From Paenactinomyces guangxiensis (lineage in GTDB: Bacteria; Bacillota; Bacilli; Thermoactinomycetales; Thermoactinomycetaceae): DNA of 64,000 bases. A program made the translations under genes and the position numbers. Under the pieces are notes generated by a model that ran no database searches, was not told where the DNA came from, and saw nothing but the letters and a program-made list of their open reading frames with translations. The stretch is from the NCBI RefSeq assembly GCF_016055185.1, contig NZ_JAECVR010000004.1, positions 155,323 through 219,322 on the forward strand. The letters run 5' to 3'. Below are positions 26,846 to 35,941 of the stretch, one piece after another (the stretch's first letter is position 1; every line of letters starts with the position of its first letter).

Positions 26846-27763
26846 ATGAGAAAACCCCGGATCGGCATGGTCGGACTTGGCAATATTGCGCAAAAAGCTT
26901 ATTTGCCTATTTTGTCGGTTGAGAGAGACTGGTCATTTGCCGGTGCTTTTTCACCGACAGAAAGCAAGCGGAAAGAAATTTGCAGACGGTATCGTTTAAA
27001 AGAGTTTTCCAGCCTGCCTTCTTTAATGGAAGAGTGTGATGCGGTTTTTGTACATAGCTCAACGGCATCCCATTTTGAAGTTGTGTCTGAGCTGTTAAAA
27101 AAAGGGAAGGATGTTTATGTGGATAAGCCATTGGCCGCGACCCTGAGCGAAGCGAAAAGACTGGTTGAACTGAGTGAAAAAACAAAGCGGAAGTTAATGG
27201 TGGGGTTTAACAGAAGGTTTGCACCCATGTATGTAAAAGCAAAAAAAGCAGTCAATGAGGTTGCATGGATGCGGATTGAGAAACACAGAACTGATCATGT
27301 GGGTCCGGCTTCATTTGAATTTACAATGCTGGATGATTATATTCATCTCGTGGATACCGCACGCTGGCTGGGCGGGCAACCGGTACTGTCATTTAACGGC
27401 CATGCAGAGATCAATGACCGGGGCCAACTGGTCTATACGCATCATTGTTATCAATTGTCAAATCAGACTCATCTTTTTTCGGCAATGCACAGAAATGCGG
27501 GAACAAATCTTGAGCAGATTGAAATTGTTTCCAGGGATCGCATTGTAAGAGTAAAAAATATGGACAGCATGGAGTTGGAAGAACAGGGGGAAATCAATAT
27601 CATTACACCTTCTGCATGGGAAACAACCTTGAAAAAAAGGGGATTTGAAGGTGCGGTATCTCATTTCATTGACTCAATCACAGGTGATACTCTCCCGGCT
27701 GTCGACGGCCTGGAAGCGCTGAAAACCCAGCAAATCGTCAGCGAGATGATTCAGCAGGGATGA
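26846..27763 (+). CDS. Gfo/Idh/MocA-family NAD(P)-dependent oxidoreductase
   Basis: 305 residues; GGAGAGATACAG before ATG. N-terminal Rossmann domain with MVGLGNIAQKAYLP, then the family's cofactor/catalytic motif here as DKPLA near residue 93 (usually EKP). The C-terminal half is the substrate domain with a DDYIHLVD segment supplying aspartate and histidine. Family members oxidise sugars, inositol or related polyols. No sugar genes adjoin, so the substrate is unknown. Confidence 0.88.
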   Translation: MRKPRIGMVGLGNIAQKAYLPILSVERDWSFAGAFSPTESKRKEICRRYRLKEFSSLPSLMEECDAVFVHSSTASHFEVVSELLKKGKDVYVDKPLAATLSEAKRLVELSEKTKRKLMVGFNRRFAPMYVKAKKAVNEVAWMRIEKHRTDHVGPASFEFTMLDDYIHLVDTARWLGGQPVLSFNGHAEINDRGQLVYTHHCYQLSNQTHLFSAMHRNAGTNLEQIEIVSRDRIVRVKNMDSMELEEQGEINIITPSAWETTLKKRGFEGAVSHFIDSITGDTLPAVDGLEALKTQQIVSEMIQQG

Positions 27764-27792
27764 TCCGGGTCATAAATCCTGTTGCAAAATAG

Positions 27793-27823
27793 ATCTTCCT
27801 TTCAACAGATTTGAAAGGAAGAT
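27793..27823. terminator. Convergent bidirectional terminator
   Basis: ATCTTCCTTTCAA pairs exactly with TTGAAAGGAAGAT around a five-base loop. Confidence 0.8.
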
Positions 27824-27829
27824 ATTAAG

Positions 27830-28093
27830 TCAAATAAGCATTTCCCCGATCATATGAACGTCCTGATACCCGCATTGCGGACAGTAGACCTGATGGGGAC
27901 ATTTATGAGTAGCGAGATCAAACCACCCGTCGGTCATTTTTAAATCATCGATGGGACGGTAAGGGCTGTAATCGGCAAAAAAATCGAAAATCCGGCCAAA
28001 ATCGGCGAGCGGGGCTCCGCAATCCGGGCAATTGGCGAGAAAGTTGTCAAATCCGTTACATACAGGACAAGCATATGATTCTTGTTTGTTCAT
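27830..28093 (-). CDS. Zinc-ribbon protein, 87 residues
   Basis: Two double-cysteine knuckles at the start (CPVCNG and CPDCGAP) and one near the end (CPHQVYCPQCGY) are separated by an acidic, aromatic middle (IFDFFADYSPYRPIDDL). This gives a treble-cleft or paired zinc-ribbon protein, family unknown to me but of a kind common in Bacillales. Lies between convergent terminators, transcribed alone. Function unknown; nucleic-acid or protein binding is the usual guess. Confidence 0.7.
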   Translation of the reverse strand: MNKQESYACPVCNGFDNFLANCPDCGAPLADFGRIFDFFADYSPYRPIDDLKMTDGWFDLATHKCPHQVYCPQCGYQDVHMIGEMLI

Positions 28094-28180
28094 TTCTCAT
28101 TCACCTGAAACATCCCCCTTTCCGGTTAGCTTGTTAAATTTGCTATAAATCATTCCATTGGAACATAAGAATCTTTTTAC

Positions 28181-28218
28181 AAAAAACCTCATCCGCCGGG
28201 ACGGATGAGGTTTTTTTG
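28181..28218. terminator. Bidirectional terminator after yumC
   Basis: AAACCTCATCCG and CGGATGAGGTTT form a perfect stem with A and T runs on both sides. Confidence 0.9.
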
Positions 28219-28236
28219 GACTTATTCGGGAGAAGT

Positions 28237-29241
28237 TTAAAATTTCATATTGGAACTGTGGCCCGGTTGTAATCTGGCGTTCGGGTCCATATATTGTTTG
28301 GCGTTGTTGACGGCTGTTGGGGCTTCACCAAAACCGACGGCGATTAGTTTTACCTTGCCGGGGTAGGTGGCGATATCGCCTGCTGCATAAATACCTGGAA
28401 TATTTGTTTCCATTTTTGAATTTACTTTAATACCCCCGTTGTCAAGTTCCAGCCCCCATTCTTTAATCGGGCCCAGAGATGAGATAAAGCCGAAGCTGAC
28501 AATGACTGCATCCACATCCAGATCCTCCGTCAACCCGCTTTTTTTGTCGACAATCGTTACCTTCTCAATGCGTTCCTCGCCGTGCAGAGACTCGATCTCG
28601 CGCGGAGTGATCACTTTCACAGTGGAATTCATCATTTTCTCCACACTGTGTTCATGGGCGCGGAACTTATCGCGGCGATGGATAATGGTCACGCTTTTGG
28701 CGATGGGTTCCAACATTAATGCCCAGTCAACGGCAGAATCGCCGCCTCCGGCAATCAGAACATCCTGGTTTGCAAACTGCTGTTTGTCCGTTACGAAATA
28801 ATGTAAATTGCTGGATTCAAATTGCTCTGAACCGGGCAGATCCAGTTTGCGCGGTTCAAAAGCGCCACATCCTGCTGTGATAATGACGGATTTACCCAAG
28901 TGGGTCTGCTTTTGCGTCACCACTTCAAAGAGCTGTTCTTCTTTTTTATTTACCCGCAGCACTTTTTCATTTAAAAAATACTCAGGTTTAAATAAGCTGG
29001 CTTGTTCTACCAGGTTATCCACCAGTTCTTGTGCGGCCACTTTAGGAAATCCGGCCACATCGTAAATATATTTCTCAGGATAGAGGGCAGAAAGTTGCCC
29101 CCCCAATTGTGGCATACTTTCAATTACTTTGACCGAGGCTTTGCGCATTCCAGCATAGAACGCAGCGAACAAACCTGTGGGACCGCCGCCGATCACTATA
29201 ATGTCTGATACTGAGTTGTTATGAATGTGTTCAGCTGTCAA
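28237..29241 (-). CDS. yumC: Ferredoxin/flavodoxin-NADP+ reductase, thioredoxin-reductase-like (YumC)
   Basis: 334 residues from TTG 29241, six bases after GGAGGTG; a GTG nine bases earlier overlaps that ribosome site. FAD-binding [14 protein letters not shown] at the N-terminus, NADP-binding [10 protein letters not shown] in the middle, and the C-terminal FAD motif YAAGD. The redox CxxC of thioredoxin reductase is absent, as in the type-2 FNR family. Supplies or takes electrons from ferredoxin or flavodoxin, for example for radical SAM and Fe-S enzymes. Lies divergent to yumB as neighbours do in B. subtilis. Confidence 0.92.
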   Translation of the reverse strand: MTAEHIHNNSVSDIIVIGGGPTGLFAAFYAGMRKASVKVIESMPQLGGQLSALYPEKYIYDVAGFPKVAAQELVDNLVEQASLFKPEYFLNEKVLRVNKKEEQLFEVVTQKQTHLGKSVIITAGCGAFEPRKLDLPGSEQFESSNLHYFVTDKQQFANQDVLIAGGGDSAVDWALMLEPIAKSVTIIHRRDKFRAHEHSVEKMMNSTVKVITPREIESLHGEERIEKVTIVDKKSGLTEDLDVDAVIVSFGFISSLGPIKEWGLELDNGGIKVNSKMETNIPGIYAAGDIATYPGKVKLIAVGFGEAPTAVNNAKQYMDPNARLQPGHSSNMKF

Positions 29242-29547
29242 TAATCGCACCTCCGGAATATTCGAAAAATGAAAGATATCATTAAAAAGTAAATTTAATA
29301 TCTATATCATACCCTAATTAAGCAAAAAAGGCGAAAAGGGTTAAAAAATTACCAGCCATCATACACAAAGAAAAAAGGATATGTTGGAAAGAATAGGTTA
29401 CAATGTGAACAAAAAGTTCTTGCCAAAAGTTCGTGAAAATCATATCATAAACATTGGCATGATACAACAAGGACGTTGGGACTCGGTTGGCTGAGTTTGT
29501 GAGATTGTAATCATATTTTGTAACTTTGTAGATGGATGTGATGAAGC

Positions 29548-30741
29548 ATGAGTGTACCGAAAATTGTTATCCTGGGCGCGGGATATGGCGGTTTGATGAC
29601 AGCAAAAGGCCTGCAAAAAGAGTTGAACTACAACGAAGCCGAAGTCACTCTGGTGAACCAAAACTCGTACCATTACATCACCACCAAACTGCACGAGCCC
29701 GCTGCAGGGACTGCTCACCATGATCATGCCCGCATCGCGATCGAAGACGTGATCAACACGAAAAAAATCAAGTTTATCCGGGACCGGGTAACAAGCATCA
29801 ATTTGCAGCAAAAAGAAGTACAATTGGAAAAAGGCGATGAGCCATTAAAATATGATTATCTGGTGATCGGTTTAGGAAGCGCTCCTGAAACCTTCGGCAT
29901 TAAGGGATTGCTTGAAAATGCACTGTTCATCCGCAATATTGATAGTGTGCGTATGATTCGCGAGCATATTGAGTACATGTTTGCCCGTTACCCGAGTGAG
30001 AAAAAAGAAGAGCTGATTACAATTGTTGTTGGCGGAGCCGGATTTACCGGCATTGAATACGTAGGTGAACTGGTTGACCGCATGCCGGAACTTTGCCGCG
30101 AATATGATATCCCGCTGGAAAAGGTACGGATTGTAAACATTGAAGCAGCACCAACAGTCCTTCCCGGCTTTGACAAAGAACTGGTAGACTATGCAGTCAA
30201 ATATCTGGAAAGCAAGGGAGTTGAGTTCCTCATCAGCACACCGATTGAAGAGTGTACACAAGATGGGGTCATTGTCAAAGGCGGAAAAGAAATAAAAGCA
30301 TCTACCGTTGTTTGGACCGGCGGTGTGCGTGGAAATAAACTGGTTGAGGATTCCGGTATAGAAACGATGCGCGGCCGTGTGAAAGTAGACGAGTTTCTGC
30401 GGGCTCCCGGTTATGACAATGTGTTTGTACTGGGGGACAGCTCGCTGGTCTTCAATGAGGATGGGGAACGCCCTTATCCCCCAACGGCACAAATCGCCAC
30501 CCAGCAAGGGCAATGCCTGGGGAAAAACCTGGCAGCCCTGATTCGCGGCGGAGAGATGAAGCCGTTTAAATACGAGCCGAAAGGAACGGTTGCTTCTCTC
30601 GGTCGCAAGGAAGCAATCGGCGTGGTTGGTAACAAAAAAATGGCTGGCGGAATGGCAGCCTTCATGAAAAAAGTGATCGATCTTCGCTGGCTGTTCTTGC
30701 TCGGCGGTGTTTCACTCGTATTACGCAAAGGAAAACTTTAA
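29548..30741 (+). CDS. yumB: Type II NADH dehydrogenase-like protein (YumB)
   Basis: 397 residues. Dinucleotide-binding ILGAGYGG at the N-terminus and a second one ([11 protein letters not shown] near residue 156) for [15 protein letters not shown] and SLGRKEAIG near the C-terminus are typical for Ndh. A C-terminal amphipathic/hydrophobic segment ([21 protein letters not shown]) anchors it to the inner membrane face. It passes electrons from NADH to menaquinone without pumping. Menaquinone fits the mqnE genes nearby. B. subtilis has several paralogues; YumB is chosen from the yumC/yuiA/yuiB context. Confidence 0.88.
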   Translation: MSVPKIVILGAGYGGLMTAKGLQKELNYNEAEVTLVNQNSYHYITTKLHEPAAGTAHHDHARIAIEDVINTKKIKFIRDRVTSINLQQKEVQLEKGDEPLKYDYLVIGLGSAPETFGIKGLLENALFIRNIDSVRMIREHIEYMFARYPSEKKEELITIVVGGAGFTGIEYVGELVDRMPELCREYDIPLEKVRIVNIEAAPTVLPGFDKELVDYAVKYLESKGVEFLISTPIEECTQDGVIVKGGKEIKASTVVWTGGVRGNKLVEDSGIETMRGRVKVDEFLRAPGYDNVFVLGDSSLVFNEDGERPYPPTAQIATQQGQCLGKNLAALIRGGEMKPFKYEPKGTVASLGRKEAIGVVGNKKMAGGMAAFMKKVIDLRWLFLLGGVSLVLRKGKL

Positions 30742-30753
30742 ACGGATCACCCT

Positions 30754-30788
30754 AAAGGCTCTTCTGTCACAGAAGGGCCTTTTCTTTT
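30754..30788 (+). terminator. Terminator of yumB
   Basis: AAAGGCTCTTCTG pairs with CAGAAGGGCCTTT over a three-base loop, followed by TCTTTT. Confidence 0.75.
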
Positions 30789-30835
30789 GAGTTTTTTATT
30801 TTTCGCGATTCTATAATAATAGGAGGATAATAACG

Positions 30836-30877
30836 ATGTTATCGCTTACATCAGTGGAGAAATTGAAATATGAATAA
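30836..30877 (+). other. 13-codon mini-ORF with strong ribosome site upstream of yuiA
   Basis: TATAAT at 30812 and AGGAGGATAATAACG precede ATG 30836, which opens 13 codons (MLSLTSVEKLKYE). May be a leader peptide or chance. Confidence 0.25.
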
Positions 30878-30950
30878 ATTGCTTGTTTTTCTAATTAAAT
30901 GTTTTTATGTATAATAGTCAGAAAATATATATAATAAAGGAGAGACCGAC

Positions 30951-31094
30951 ATGTCGATGAGCAGATATCATAAGCAGCTGAAATGCAGTTACTGTAATGG
31001 AGACGGCTATGTACAACTGTTACTGGGCGGCTCGGAAACGTGTCATGCGTGTAAGGGAACGGGCAAGAAAGAAATGGAAGAGGATCAAAAATAG
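30951..31094 (+). CDS. yuiA: YuiA-like DnaJ-type zinc-finger small protein
   Basis: 47 residues; AAAGGAGAGACC before ATG, TATAAT at 30910. It consists essentially of one zinc knuckle pair: CSYCNGDGY and CHACKGTGK, the CxxCxGxG repeats of the DnaJ cysteine-rich domain. Matches the YuiA family found beside yumB and yuiB in Bacillus. Probably structural Zn2+ and protein-protein contacts; function unknown. Too short for standard ORF calls. Confidence 0.8.
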   Translation: MSMSRYHKQLKCSYCNGDGYVQLLLGGSETCHACKGTGKKEMEEDQK

Positions 31095-31116
31095 ATAAAA
31101 TATTCGTAATTTTATT

Positions 31117-31146
31117 ATAAGTCCCGTGCAAAACGGGACTTACGCT
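31117..31146. terminator. Terminator between yuiA and hemQ
   Basis: TAAGTCCCGT and ACGGGACTTA form a perfect ten-pair stem around GCAAA or similar loop. Confidence 0.75.
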
Positions 31147-31908
31147 TTACAAGGTGTTTAATGCATCCATGATTTCCGGATGGGAGACACAGGTAAACAT
31201 TGGAACATCGCGCAGGGTATAGCGGCTTGCTTCTGTTTCACGCAATTCCTGAACCAGGTTTAAGAAATCTTTAGGATCATCAGTTTCAAAAGCAACTACA
31301 AATTCCTGGTCATCAATGCCGAAACTGTAGGTGGTGTTTAATTTGACCGAAGGATACTTGCTGCCCACCTGGATATGTTCGTCCATCATCCCCTGGCGTG
31401 CCGGGAAAGAAAGCTGATACCAGTCGCGAGTTTTGACAAATGGATAGACAAATAAGTATTTACTGCGGCCCGGAATAATATGTGTACGGGGATTCTGGTG
31501 TTCCGGGTCCATTTTATCCACATAGATACTGCGCTTTGTTAAAGACAGGTAGGAGTAAGTGATTTGCAAGTATTTACCAAGCCCTGTTTTCAGCAACTGG
31601 CTGGTCATGGCCTGGAAAATTTCCAGCTCGTTTGCAATTCGCCACAACATAAGTTCTGCATCTGCGCGAATCCCTACCAGAGAATAAGAGAGGACAAACA
31701 TGCCCGGACGGTTCTGGTACTCTTTCACTACGGCGGCAAACTCTTGCTTCCCTTTTTCTTGTTCTGCTTCGCTTAAACGGCGCCAGGCCGGATCTACCTT
31801 AAAAAAGGAAAAATTGACAAATTGAGTGGGCAGACTGGGGCGGGGTGCGCTTTCAGCACCGGACTGTGTTCCGGGTCTGCCAAATGGCGGTCTACCTTGT
31901 GGACGCAT
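31147..31908 (-). CDS. hemQ: Coproheme decarboxylase HemQ (chlorite dismutase-like)
   Basis: 253 residues with AAAGGAGGA before ATG. After a Pro/Arg-rich N-terminal extension of about 25 residues, the dimeric alpha+beta barrel repeats follow: VNFSFFKVDPAWR, then SYLSLTKRSIYVD, FVYPFVKTRDWYQLS, and a C-terminal barrel with TYSFGIDDQEFVVAFETDDP. These are the hallmarks of Gram-positive HemQ, which decarboxylates coproheme to heme b in the last step of heme synthesis; the catalytic arginine of true chlorite dismutases is not needed. Essential for respiration, fitting Ndh next door. Single gene. Confidence 0.92.
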   Translation of the reverse strand: MRPQGRPPFGRPGTQSGAESAPRPSLPTQFVNFSFFKVDPAWRRLSEAEQEKGKQEFAAVVKEYQNRPGMFVLSYSLVGIRADAELMLWRIANELEIFQAMTSQLLKTGLGKYLQITYSYLSLTKRSIYVDKMDPEHQNPRTHIIPGRSKYLFVYPFVKTRDWYQLSFPARQGMMDEHIQVGSKYPSVKLNTTYSFGIDDQEFVVAFETDDPKDFLNLVQELRETEASRYTLRDVPMFTCVSHPEIMDALNTL

Positions 31909-32106
31909 AAAAGTTCCTCCTTTGTTTCAATCCAACCCTTATTTTACCGAAACTGCGAGCCGGGAGGCAAATGACAGACCGGATTGTCGTAAAATTGACT
32001 TGAACCAGACAATGTTCACTGTTTTGTAGTTCTTTATCCGTTGACCCGGTGAGGGATTTTCAGTAAAATGAATGTCGGATTTAGAAGAAACCGGAGGCGA
32101 TGACCC

Positions 32107-32400
32107 ATGAGTCAGCCCCTAATCGTTGCAGCTGTTACGGAGATCAGTCTCCCGCAGTTGATCATTTCCATACCGCTCTTTTTTGTTTTAACGTTTGGGA
32201 TTGGTTTTATCCTGAATATGATACTTAAAACGACATGGTTGCCGCTTATTTTATATTTTGGCATTGTGATATACTTATTGTTCAGTTTGACTTCTCCTCA
32301 TGTGACCGATATCACGGTTCTTTTGTCCGGTCTGGCCGGAGCCGTTGGCGGCGGATGGACAATCAAAACGCTTCGGGCAAAAGGTTATCGCATGTTTTAA
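32107..32400 (+). CDS. yuiB: YuiB-like small membrane protein
   Basis: 97 residues with three hydrophobic segments (about residues 17-37, 44-62 and 68-86) and a basic C-terminus. Start follows CCGGAGGCGATGACCC. It matches YuiB, a Bacillales membrane protein of unknown function usually encoded beside yuiA and yumB, and that same order is kept here around hemQ. Confidence 0.78.
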   Translation: MSQPLIVAAVTEISLPQLIISIPLFFVLTFGIGFILNMILKTTWLPLILYFGIVIYLLFSLTSPHVTDITVLLSGLAGAVGGGWTIKTLRAKGYRMF

Positions 32401-32432
32401 GATTTTAATGGTGATGTAGTTCACCGGAAAGG

Positions 32433-32454
32433 AGCCCCTTCGTCTGAAGGGGCT
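32433..32454. terminator. Hairpin after yuiB
   Basis: AGCCCCTTC and GAAGGGGCT form a perfect stem on a four-base loop without T run; the stronger terminator is at 32489. Confidence 0.5.
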
Positions 32455-32488
32455 AAACGTATCACTGCAGGAGAAATGGATCGCCCTT

Positions 32489-32514
32489 AACTGCCTAATC
32501 GGCAGTTTTTTTTA
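32489..32514. terminator. Terminator overlapping the stop of the BtuF-like gene
   Basis: AACTGCC and GGCAGTT pair with eight T following on the plus strand; the stop codon of the minus-strand gene lies inside the hairpin. Confidence 0.8.
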
Positions 32515-33331
32515 TGATTGTATTTTGAAACGGCCGGTCAGGATCAGGAGCTCGAAAAATAGAGGGATAGAGAAGGTGGGCTAAAAACTTGATTCCTGTC
32601 AGCAAACGGGGTGAGGGGCGGCAATACCATCCTTCTTCAAGGATATGGACACTGGAGTCCCGCGCAAAAGGCTTCCCTTCCCACTCCGGACGCGAAGTGA
32701 TCAGCTCTTTTTTGACGCGGCGGAGGGGGACACCTGTCCATACAATAAGTGCAAGATCGGGATTTCTGGCTGCCACTTCTCCCCAGTCGGATTGCACGCT
32801 CTTCCGCTCCATATCTTCAAAGATATTGACTGCCCCGACGATCCGGCTTACATCTGTCAGCCAATTTTTCCGTCCGGGAGTAAATACCGGCTTGGGCCAC
32901 CACTCCCAGTAAAGGCGAACGGGCGGGGCTCCGCTGGGAATATGAGCTTGAATCTGTCGCAATTCATCAGTGAACTGCTGAGCGACCCGGCGGGCGTGCT
33001 CTTTAAGTCCAAGGGCTTCACCCAGTAACAGGATATCGTCCGCTATTTCCGGGATAGACTTCGGATTTAGGACGATATATTGTAAGCCTGTCTGCTTCAG
33101 GCGTTCAATGTTTTTTTCCATCCCTGGAACACTTAAAGAAGCAATGACGAGATCCGGCCGCAAAGATTTGACTTTTTCGATATCTATATCCAGATCGGGA
33201 CCAAGGCGGGGCCGGCCATCCCATTCAGGAGGCCAGTCCGAATAATCGTCCAATCCTACCACCTGCTCGTCCAGACCGAGAAAATATAATAGTTCTGTAT
33301 TGCTGGGACAGATGGATACAATTCTTTTCAT
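32495..33331 (-). CDS. BtuF-like cobalamin/metal-chelate-binding protein without signal peptide
   Basis: 278 residues. Reads like the ABC transporter periplasmic-binding (helical backbone) family: RIVSICPSNTELLYFLGL, VGLDDYSDWPPEW, DIEKVKSLRPDLVIAS and IPEIADDILLLGEALG. Unlike an importer receptor, it begins directly at MKRIVSICPSN, so there is no signal peptide or lipobox. Proteins annotated cobalamin-binding of this type exist in Bacillales and are presumably cytoplasmic. No permease or ATPase adjoins. Ligand (cobalamin or other) not shown by the sequence. Confidence 0.78.
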   Translation of the reverse strand: MKRIVSICPSNTELLYFLGLDEQVVGLDDYSDWPPEWDGRPRLGPDLDIDIEKVKSLRPDLVIASLSVPGMEKNIERLKQTGLQYIVLNPKSIPEIADDILLLGEALGLKEHARRVAQQFTDELRQIQAHIPSGAPPVRLYWEWWPKPVFTPGRKNWLTDVSRIVGAVNIFEDMERKSVQSDWGEVAARNPDLALIVWTGVPLRRVKKELITSRPEWEGKPFARDSSVHILEEGWYCRPSPRLLTGIKFLAHLLYPSIFRAPDPDRPFQNTIIKKTAD

Positions 33332-33353
33332 ACAAAGCCTCCCCGGAAGTTTT

Positions 33354-33836
33354 TTAATACCAGAGCCAATACATCACTAAAGCGATCATAATGCCGAACC
33401 AGGCACCCGTAAAAACTTCAATTGGTTGATGACCCAGGATTTCCTTTAACTTTACCCTCGTTTTATCCGATTTTTTATCCGTCAGATGACGAAGTTCATT
33501 GAGTAAAACAGCAAAATCCTCCACTAACTGGTTTAAAACCTGCGCCTGCATGCCTGCCTGACGTCGAACCCCGGTTGCGTCATACATCACGATAATACCG
33601 AAAATGGTGGCAATTGCAAACGATGATGAGTCCCATCCTTTGGTTAGGCCGATGGAGGTTGCCAGTGAGGTTACGGCTGACGTATGACCGCTTGGCATTC
33701 CGCCCGAGTTGATCAGCCAGTTCCAGTCCCATTTCTTAGTGATTGTGTAGTTCCACGGGACTTTTGAAAATTGGGCTAAGGTAATCGCAATCAGGGAGGT
33801 CCATAACGGAAAATTAGTCAATAGCTCACCCAACAT
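33354..33836 (-). CDS. yuiD: Divergent PAP2-family membrane protein (YuiD, DUF212)
   Basis: 160 residues from ATG 33836; TTG 33842, two codons earlier, is closer to AAAGGATGG and equally possible. The motifs GGMPSGHTSAVTSLA and MYDATGVRRQAG, with conserved His/Arg, are the acid-phosphatase-like PAP2 signature of the YuiD/DUF212 family. Four hydrophobic segments. Proposed lipid-phosphate phosphatase activity, not shown. Belongs to the yui cluster. Confidence 0.85.
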   Translation of the reverse strand: MLGELLTNFPLWTSLIAITLAQFSKVPWNYTITKKWDWNWLINSGGMPSGHTSAVTSLATSIGLTKGWDSSSFAIATIFGIIVMYDATGVRRQAGMQAQVLNQLVEDFAVLLNELRHLTDKKSDKTRVKLKEILGHQPIEVFTGAWFGIMIALVMYWLWY

Positions 33837-34022
33837 AAACAAAATGCCATCCTTTCATTCCTGCCTCAAGGAGAGAATCTTTTCGGGCCGTGTCCTTGAT
33901 TATCACTGTTGTTTGCGGATATATGGTCGGCTAATAGTATGGTTGATAACATAGCGATACGCTAAACTATTTTATTATATCTTATTATGAATCTCATGTT
34001 AAATTGGAGCAGATTTCTTCTG

Positions 34023-34062
34023 TTGACAAGCAGATTATATTAGATTATCATCTAATTAGATG
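34023..34062 (+). promoter_or_regulatory. Promoter and palindromic operator of the ArsR-type gene
   Basis: TTGACA at 34023 and TATCAT at 34046 with a 17-base spacer form a strong promoter. TTAGAT-TATC-ATCTAA (34040-34055) and the perfect palindrome ATCTAATTAGAT (34050-34061) overlap the -10 region, a likely autoregulatory site. Confidence 0.6.
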
Positions 34063-34075
34063 AATCTGAAATTAG

Positions 34076-34675
34076 ATGGTGATTGATTTGCAACTGGAAC
34101 GATTGATTGCTTTTCATAAGGCGCTTGCGGATCCGGTGCGCATTCGCATCCTGTGTCTGCTTTCTTCAGGACCGTTGCATGGGCAGGCGTTGGCCGGCAA
34201 GCTGGGAGTTAAGCCCCCTACGATTACCCATCACATGGGCAAATTGCGTGAAGCGGGGCTGGTCAAGGAAAAAAGAGAAAAGAATACGATTTATTTTCAC
34301 CTGGATATGCATAGTTTAGAGAGGAAATCACAGGCAACTTTACAGACGATCCTTCATCAGACGAAGGGGTATGATCAAATGGATGAAAATAAACAGAAAT
34401 ATCGTAGAGAGGTACTTAAAAATTTCTTTACGGCTGAAGGGAAATTGAAGAATATACCCGCACAGCGGAAGAAAAAGTTAATTGTGTTTGAAGAGATCTG
34501 TAAAGGATTAAAAATGGGTGAAAAATACCCGGAAAAAGTAATCAATGAACATATTAAACAGTACTTTGACGATTACGCGACAATCCGGCGTGAATTGATT
34601 GTAAATAAGTATATGTATCGGGAAGACGGATTCTATGAGCTGAATCCGAAAGAAATGTGGTCAGTGATTGAATGA
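34076..34675 (+). CDS. ArsR-type winged-helix regulator with DUF2087 domain
   Basis: 199 residues. N-terminal winged helix-turn-helix (residues about 8-85: LADPVRIRILCLLSSGPLHG, then LGVKPPTITHHMGKLREAGLV). No metal-site CVC or similar is seen in the DNA-binding helix. The C-terminal half (LKNFFTAEGKLKNIPAQRKKK to KYMYREDGFYELN) is the DUF2087 domain found in many Bacillus regulators. It probably represses its own promoter through the palindromes just upstream. Other targets are not evident. Confidence 0.85.
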   Translation: MVIDLQLERLIAFHKALADPVRIRILCLLSSGPLHGQALAGKLGVKPPTITHHMGKLREAGLVKEKREKNTIYFHLDMHSLERKSQATLQTILHQTKGYDQMDENKQKYRREVLKNFFTAEGKLKNIPAQRKKKLIVFEEICKGLKMGEKYPEKVINEHIKQYFDDYATIRRELIVNKYMYREDGFYELNPKEMWSVIE

Positions 34676-34710
34676 GTGCAGGGACAGATAATACTGTCAT
34701 ATAAAGTTGA

Positions 34711-34735
34711 AGCACCTGGAAAGGGTGCTTTTTAT
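34711..34735 (+). terminator. Terminator of the ArsR-type gene
   Basis: AGCACC and GGGTGCT form a short stem followed by TTTTTATC. Confidence 0.75.
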
Positions 34736-34923
34736 CATTTTATACATATTTGTCGAAAATTGCATTTAAATGGAAATCGGCAGCAGGAATTTACATTTTC
34801 AGCTAGAATAAATGTATCGAACAAGTTGTACATTTTTTGATTGTTATATATCAGAATACTTGCTCAAGTCCGAAGTTAGTGATAGAATTCTATTACTCAT
34901 TCAAATGATGTCCAAGAGGAGCT

Positions 34924-35205
34924 ATGAAATATATGTGGGATCTACATGACCCATTGCCAGTCCTAAACGAACTTCAATGTCCTCAATGCAACGGTCGTTT
35001 TAAGTTTACTAAAAATGATAATGTGAATAAAGGGCTTACATGTCCTTATTGTGGAATGGTAAGCGGGTTTTTAGACTGCATCTGTGAAGAAGCGATTATA
35101 TACGAGCTTACTCTGGCACGAAAAAAAATGGAGGCCGCCTTGCATAAGGCAAAAAAGCAACGTGTAACTTCAGACTTTTTAAAAACAAAAGAGAATGAGG
35201 AATAG
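34924..35205 (+). CDS. Zinc-ribbon protein, 93 residues
   Basis: Two knuckles, CPQCNG near residue 19 and CPYCGM near residue 40, form one zinc ribbon. A further CIC sits at 53-55, followed by a basic coiled helix (ELTLARKKMEAALHKAKKQ). GAGGAGCT before ATG is a good ribosome site. Not recognised as a known family. Stands alone in a region with unassigned DNA on both sides. Confidence 0.55.
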   Translation: MKYMWDLHDPLPVLNELQCPQCNGRFKFTKNDNVNKGLTCPYCGMVSGFLDCICEEAIIYELTLARKKMEAALHKAKKQRVTSDFLKTKENEE

Positions 35206-35599
35206 CCTTCAGGAACAACCCCTGGTTTGGGCTATCGGAGATAGATAAGAGCGCTATATATTTTGTCGTCAAGCACCTTGCCGAAGTGGCATTTCCGGCA
35301 GTTGCACACAGGTTAAATCCGTGCTGGATCATTCGTGTCGGGTCCCGTTGCTTAATGAGAATGAACATTTATTTGACGATGATTTGAACGCTGATTTACG
35401 TTGATGACGTGAACCGGCGAAATGTTTATATAAGGATTTTCAGTGACGTTACCCGGGGTCATAGGGAACGTTTTTATATGTTACTATCAAAAAAAATTCT
35501 TAAAAATGGCTTTCATATAAAGCAAAATAAATTTAACAACATGTCCGGAACATAAACTCCCCGCTTCCGGTACAAGAGACAGAGACTGCAGGCCCTTCC
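35206..35599. other. Gene-free stretch
   Basis: Short open stretches in all frames but none with a start, ribosome site and recognisable motif; some plus-frame bits (around 35260-35380) look protein-like and may be decayed coding DNA. Contains the terminator of the next minus-strand gene. Confidence 0.3.
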
Positions 35600-35618
35600 T
35601 CAGCCAGCAGTCTCTTTT
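35579..35618 (-). terminator. Terminator at the end of the 113-residue minus-strand gene
   Basis: AGAGACTGC and GCAGTCTCT pair, spanning the stop codon of the gene. Confidence 0.6.
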
Positions 35619-35941
35619 ACCAGTAGCCGGGGGTCTGCTCCGCTGAGTGAAACAGGAAGCAGTTCCTTTTTATCCGGCTCCTCATAAATCACATCCAGGA
35701 TATGCTTGAGCACAAGATAAGCACAAAATGGCTCTTTTAAATAATTGTCCGTATAAAACAAGCCGGTTTCAGGACACTGGATAAATGCCTTCGACTCTTC
35801 CAGCTCCTGGATCCTCTTTTTAATCACTTGCAGAACCTCCGTTTGATCACTCATCAGTTGACCGTCTTTCCATTTCAAAGTAACGTGATCGTACAACCAG
35901 CCTTTGATGGTGAACTCCACCTTGGTCTGTTTCACTGACAT
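35600..35941 (-). CDS. Hypothetical protein, 113 residues
   Basis: Start at ATG 35941, behind GAGGAGGAAATC; the longer frame upstream lacks a ribosome site. Soluble, mixed: VEFTIKGWLYDHVTLKWKDGQL at the start (beta-rich), a helix VIKKRIQELEESKAFIQ, then a C-terminal helix AYLVLKHILDVIYEE. No recognised family. Transcribed alone with its own terminator. Confidence 0.6.
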   Translation of the reverse strand: MSVKQTKVEFTIKGWLYDHVTLKWKDGQLMSDQTEVLQVIKKRIQELEESKAFIQCPETGLFYTDNYLKEPFCAYLVLKHILDVIYEEPDKKELLPVSLSGADPRLLVKETAG

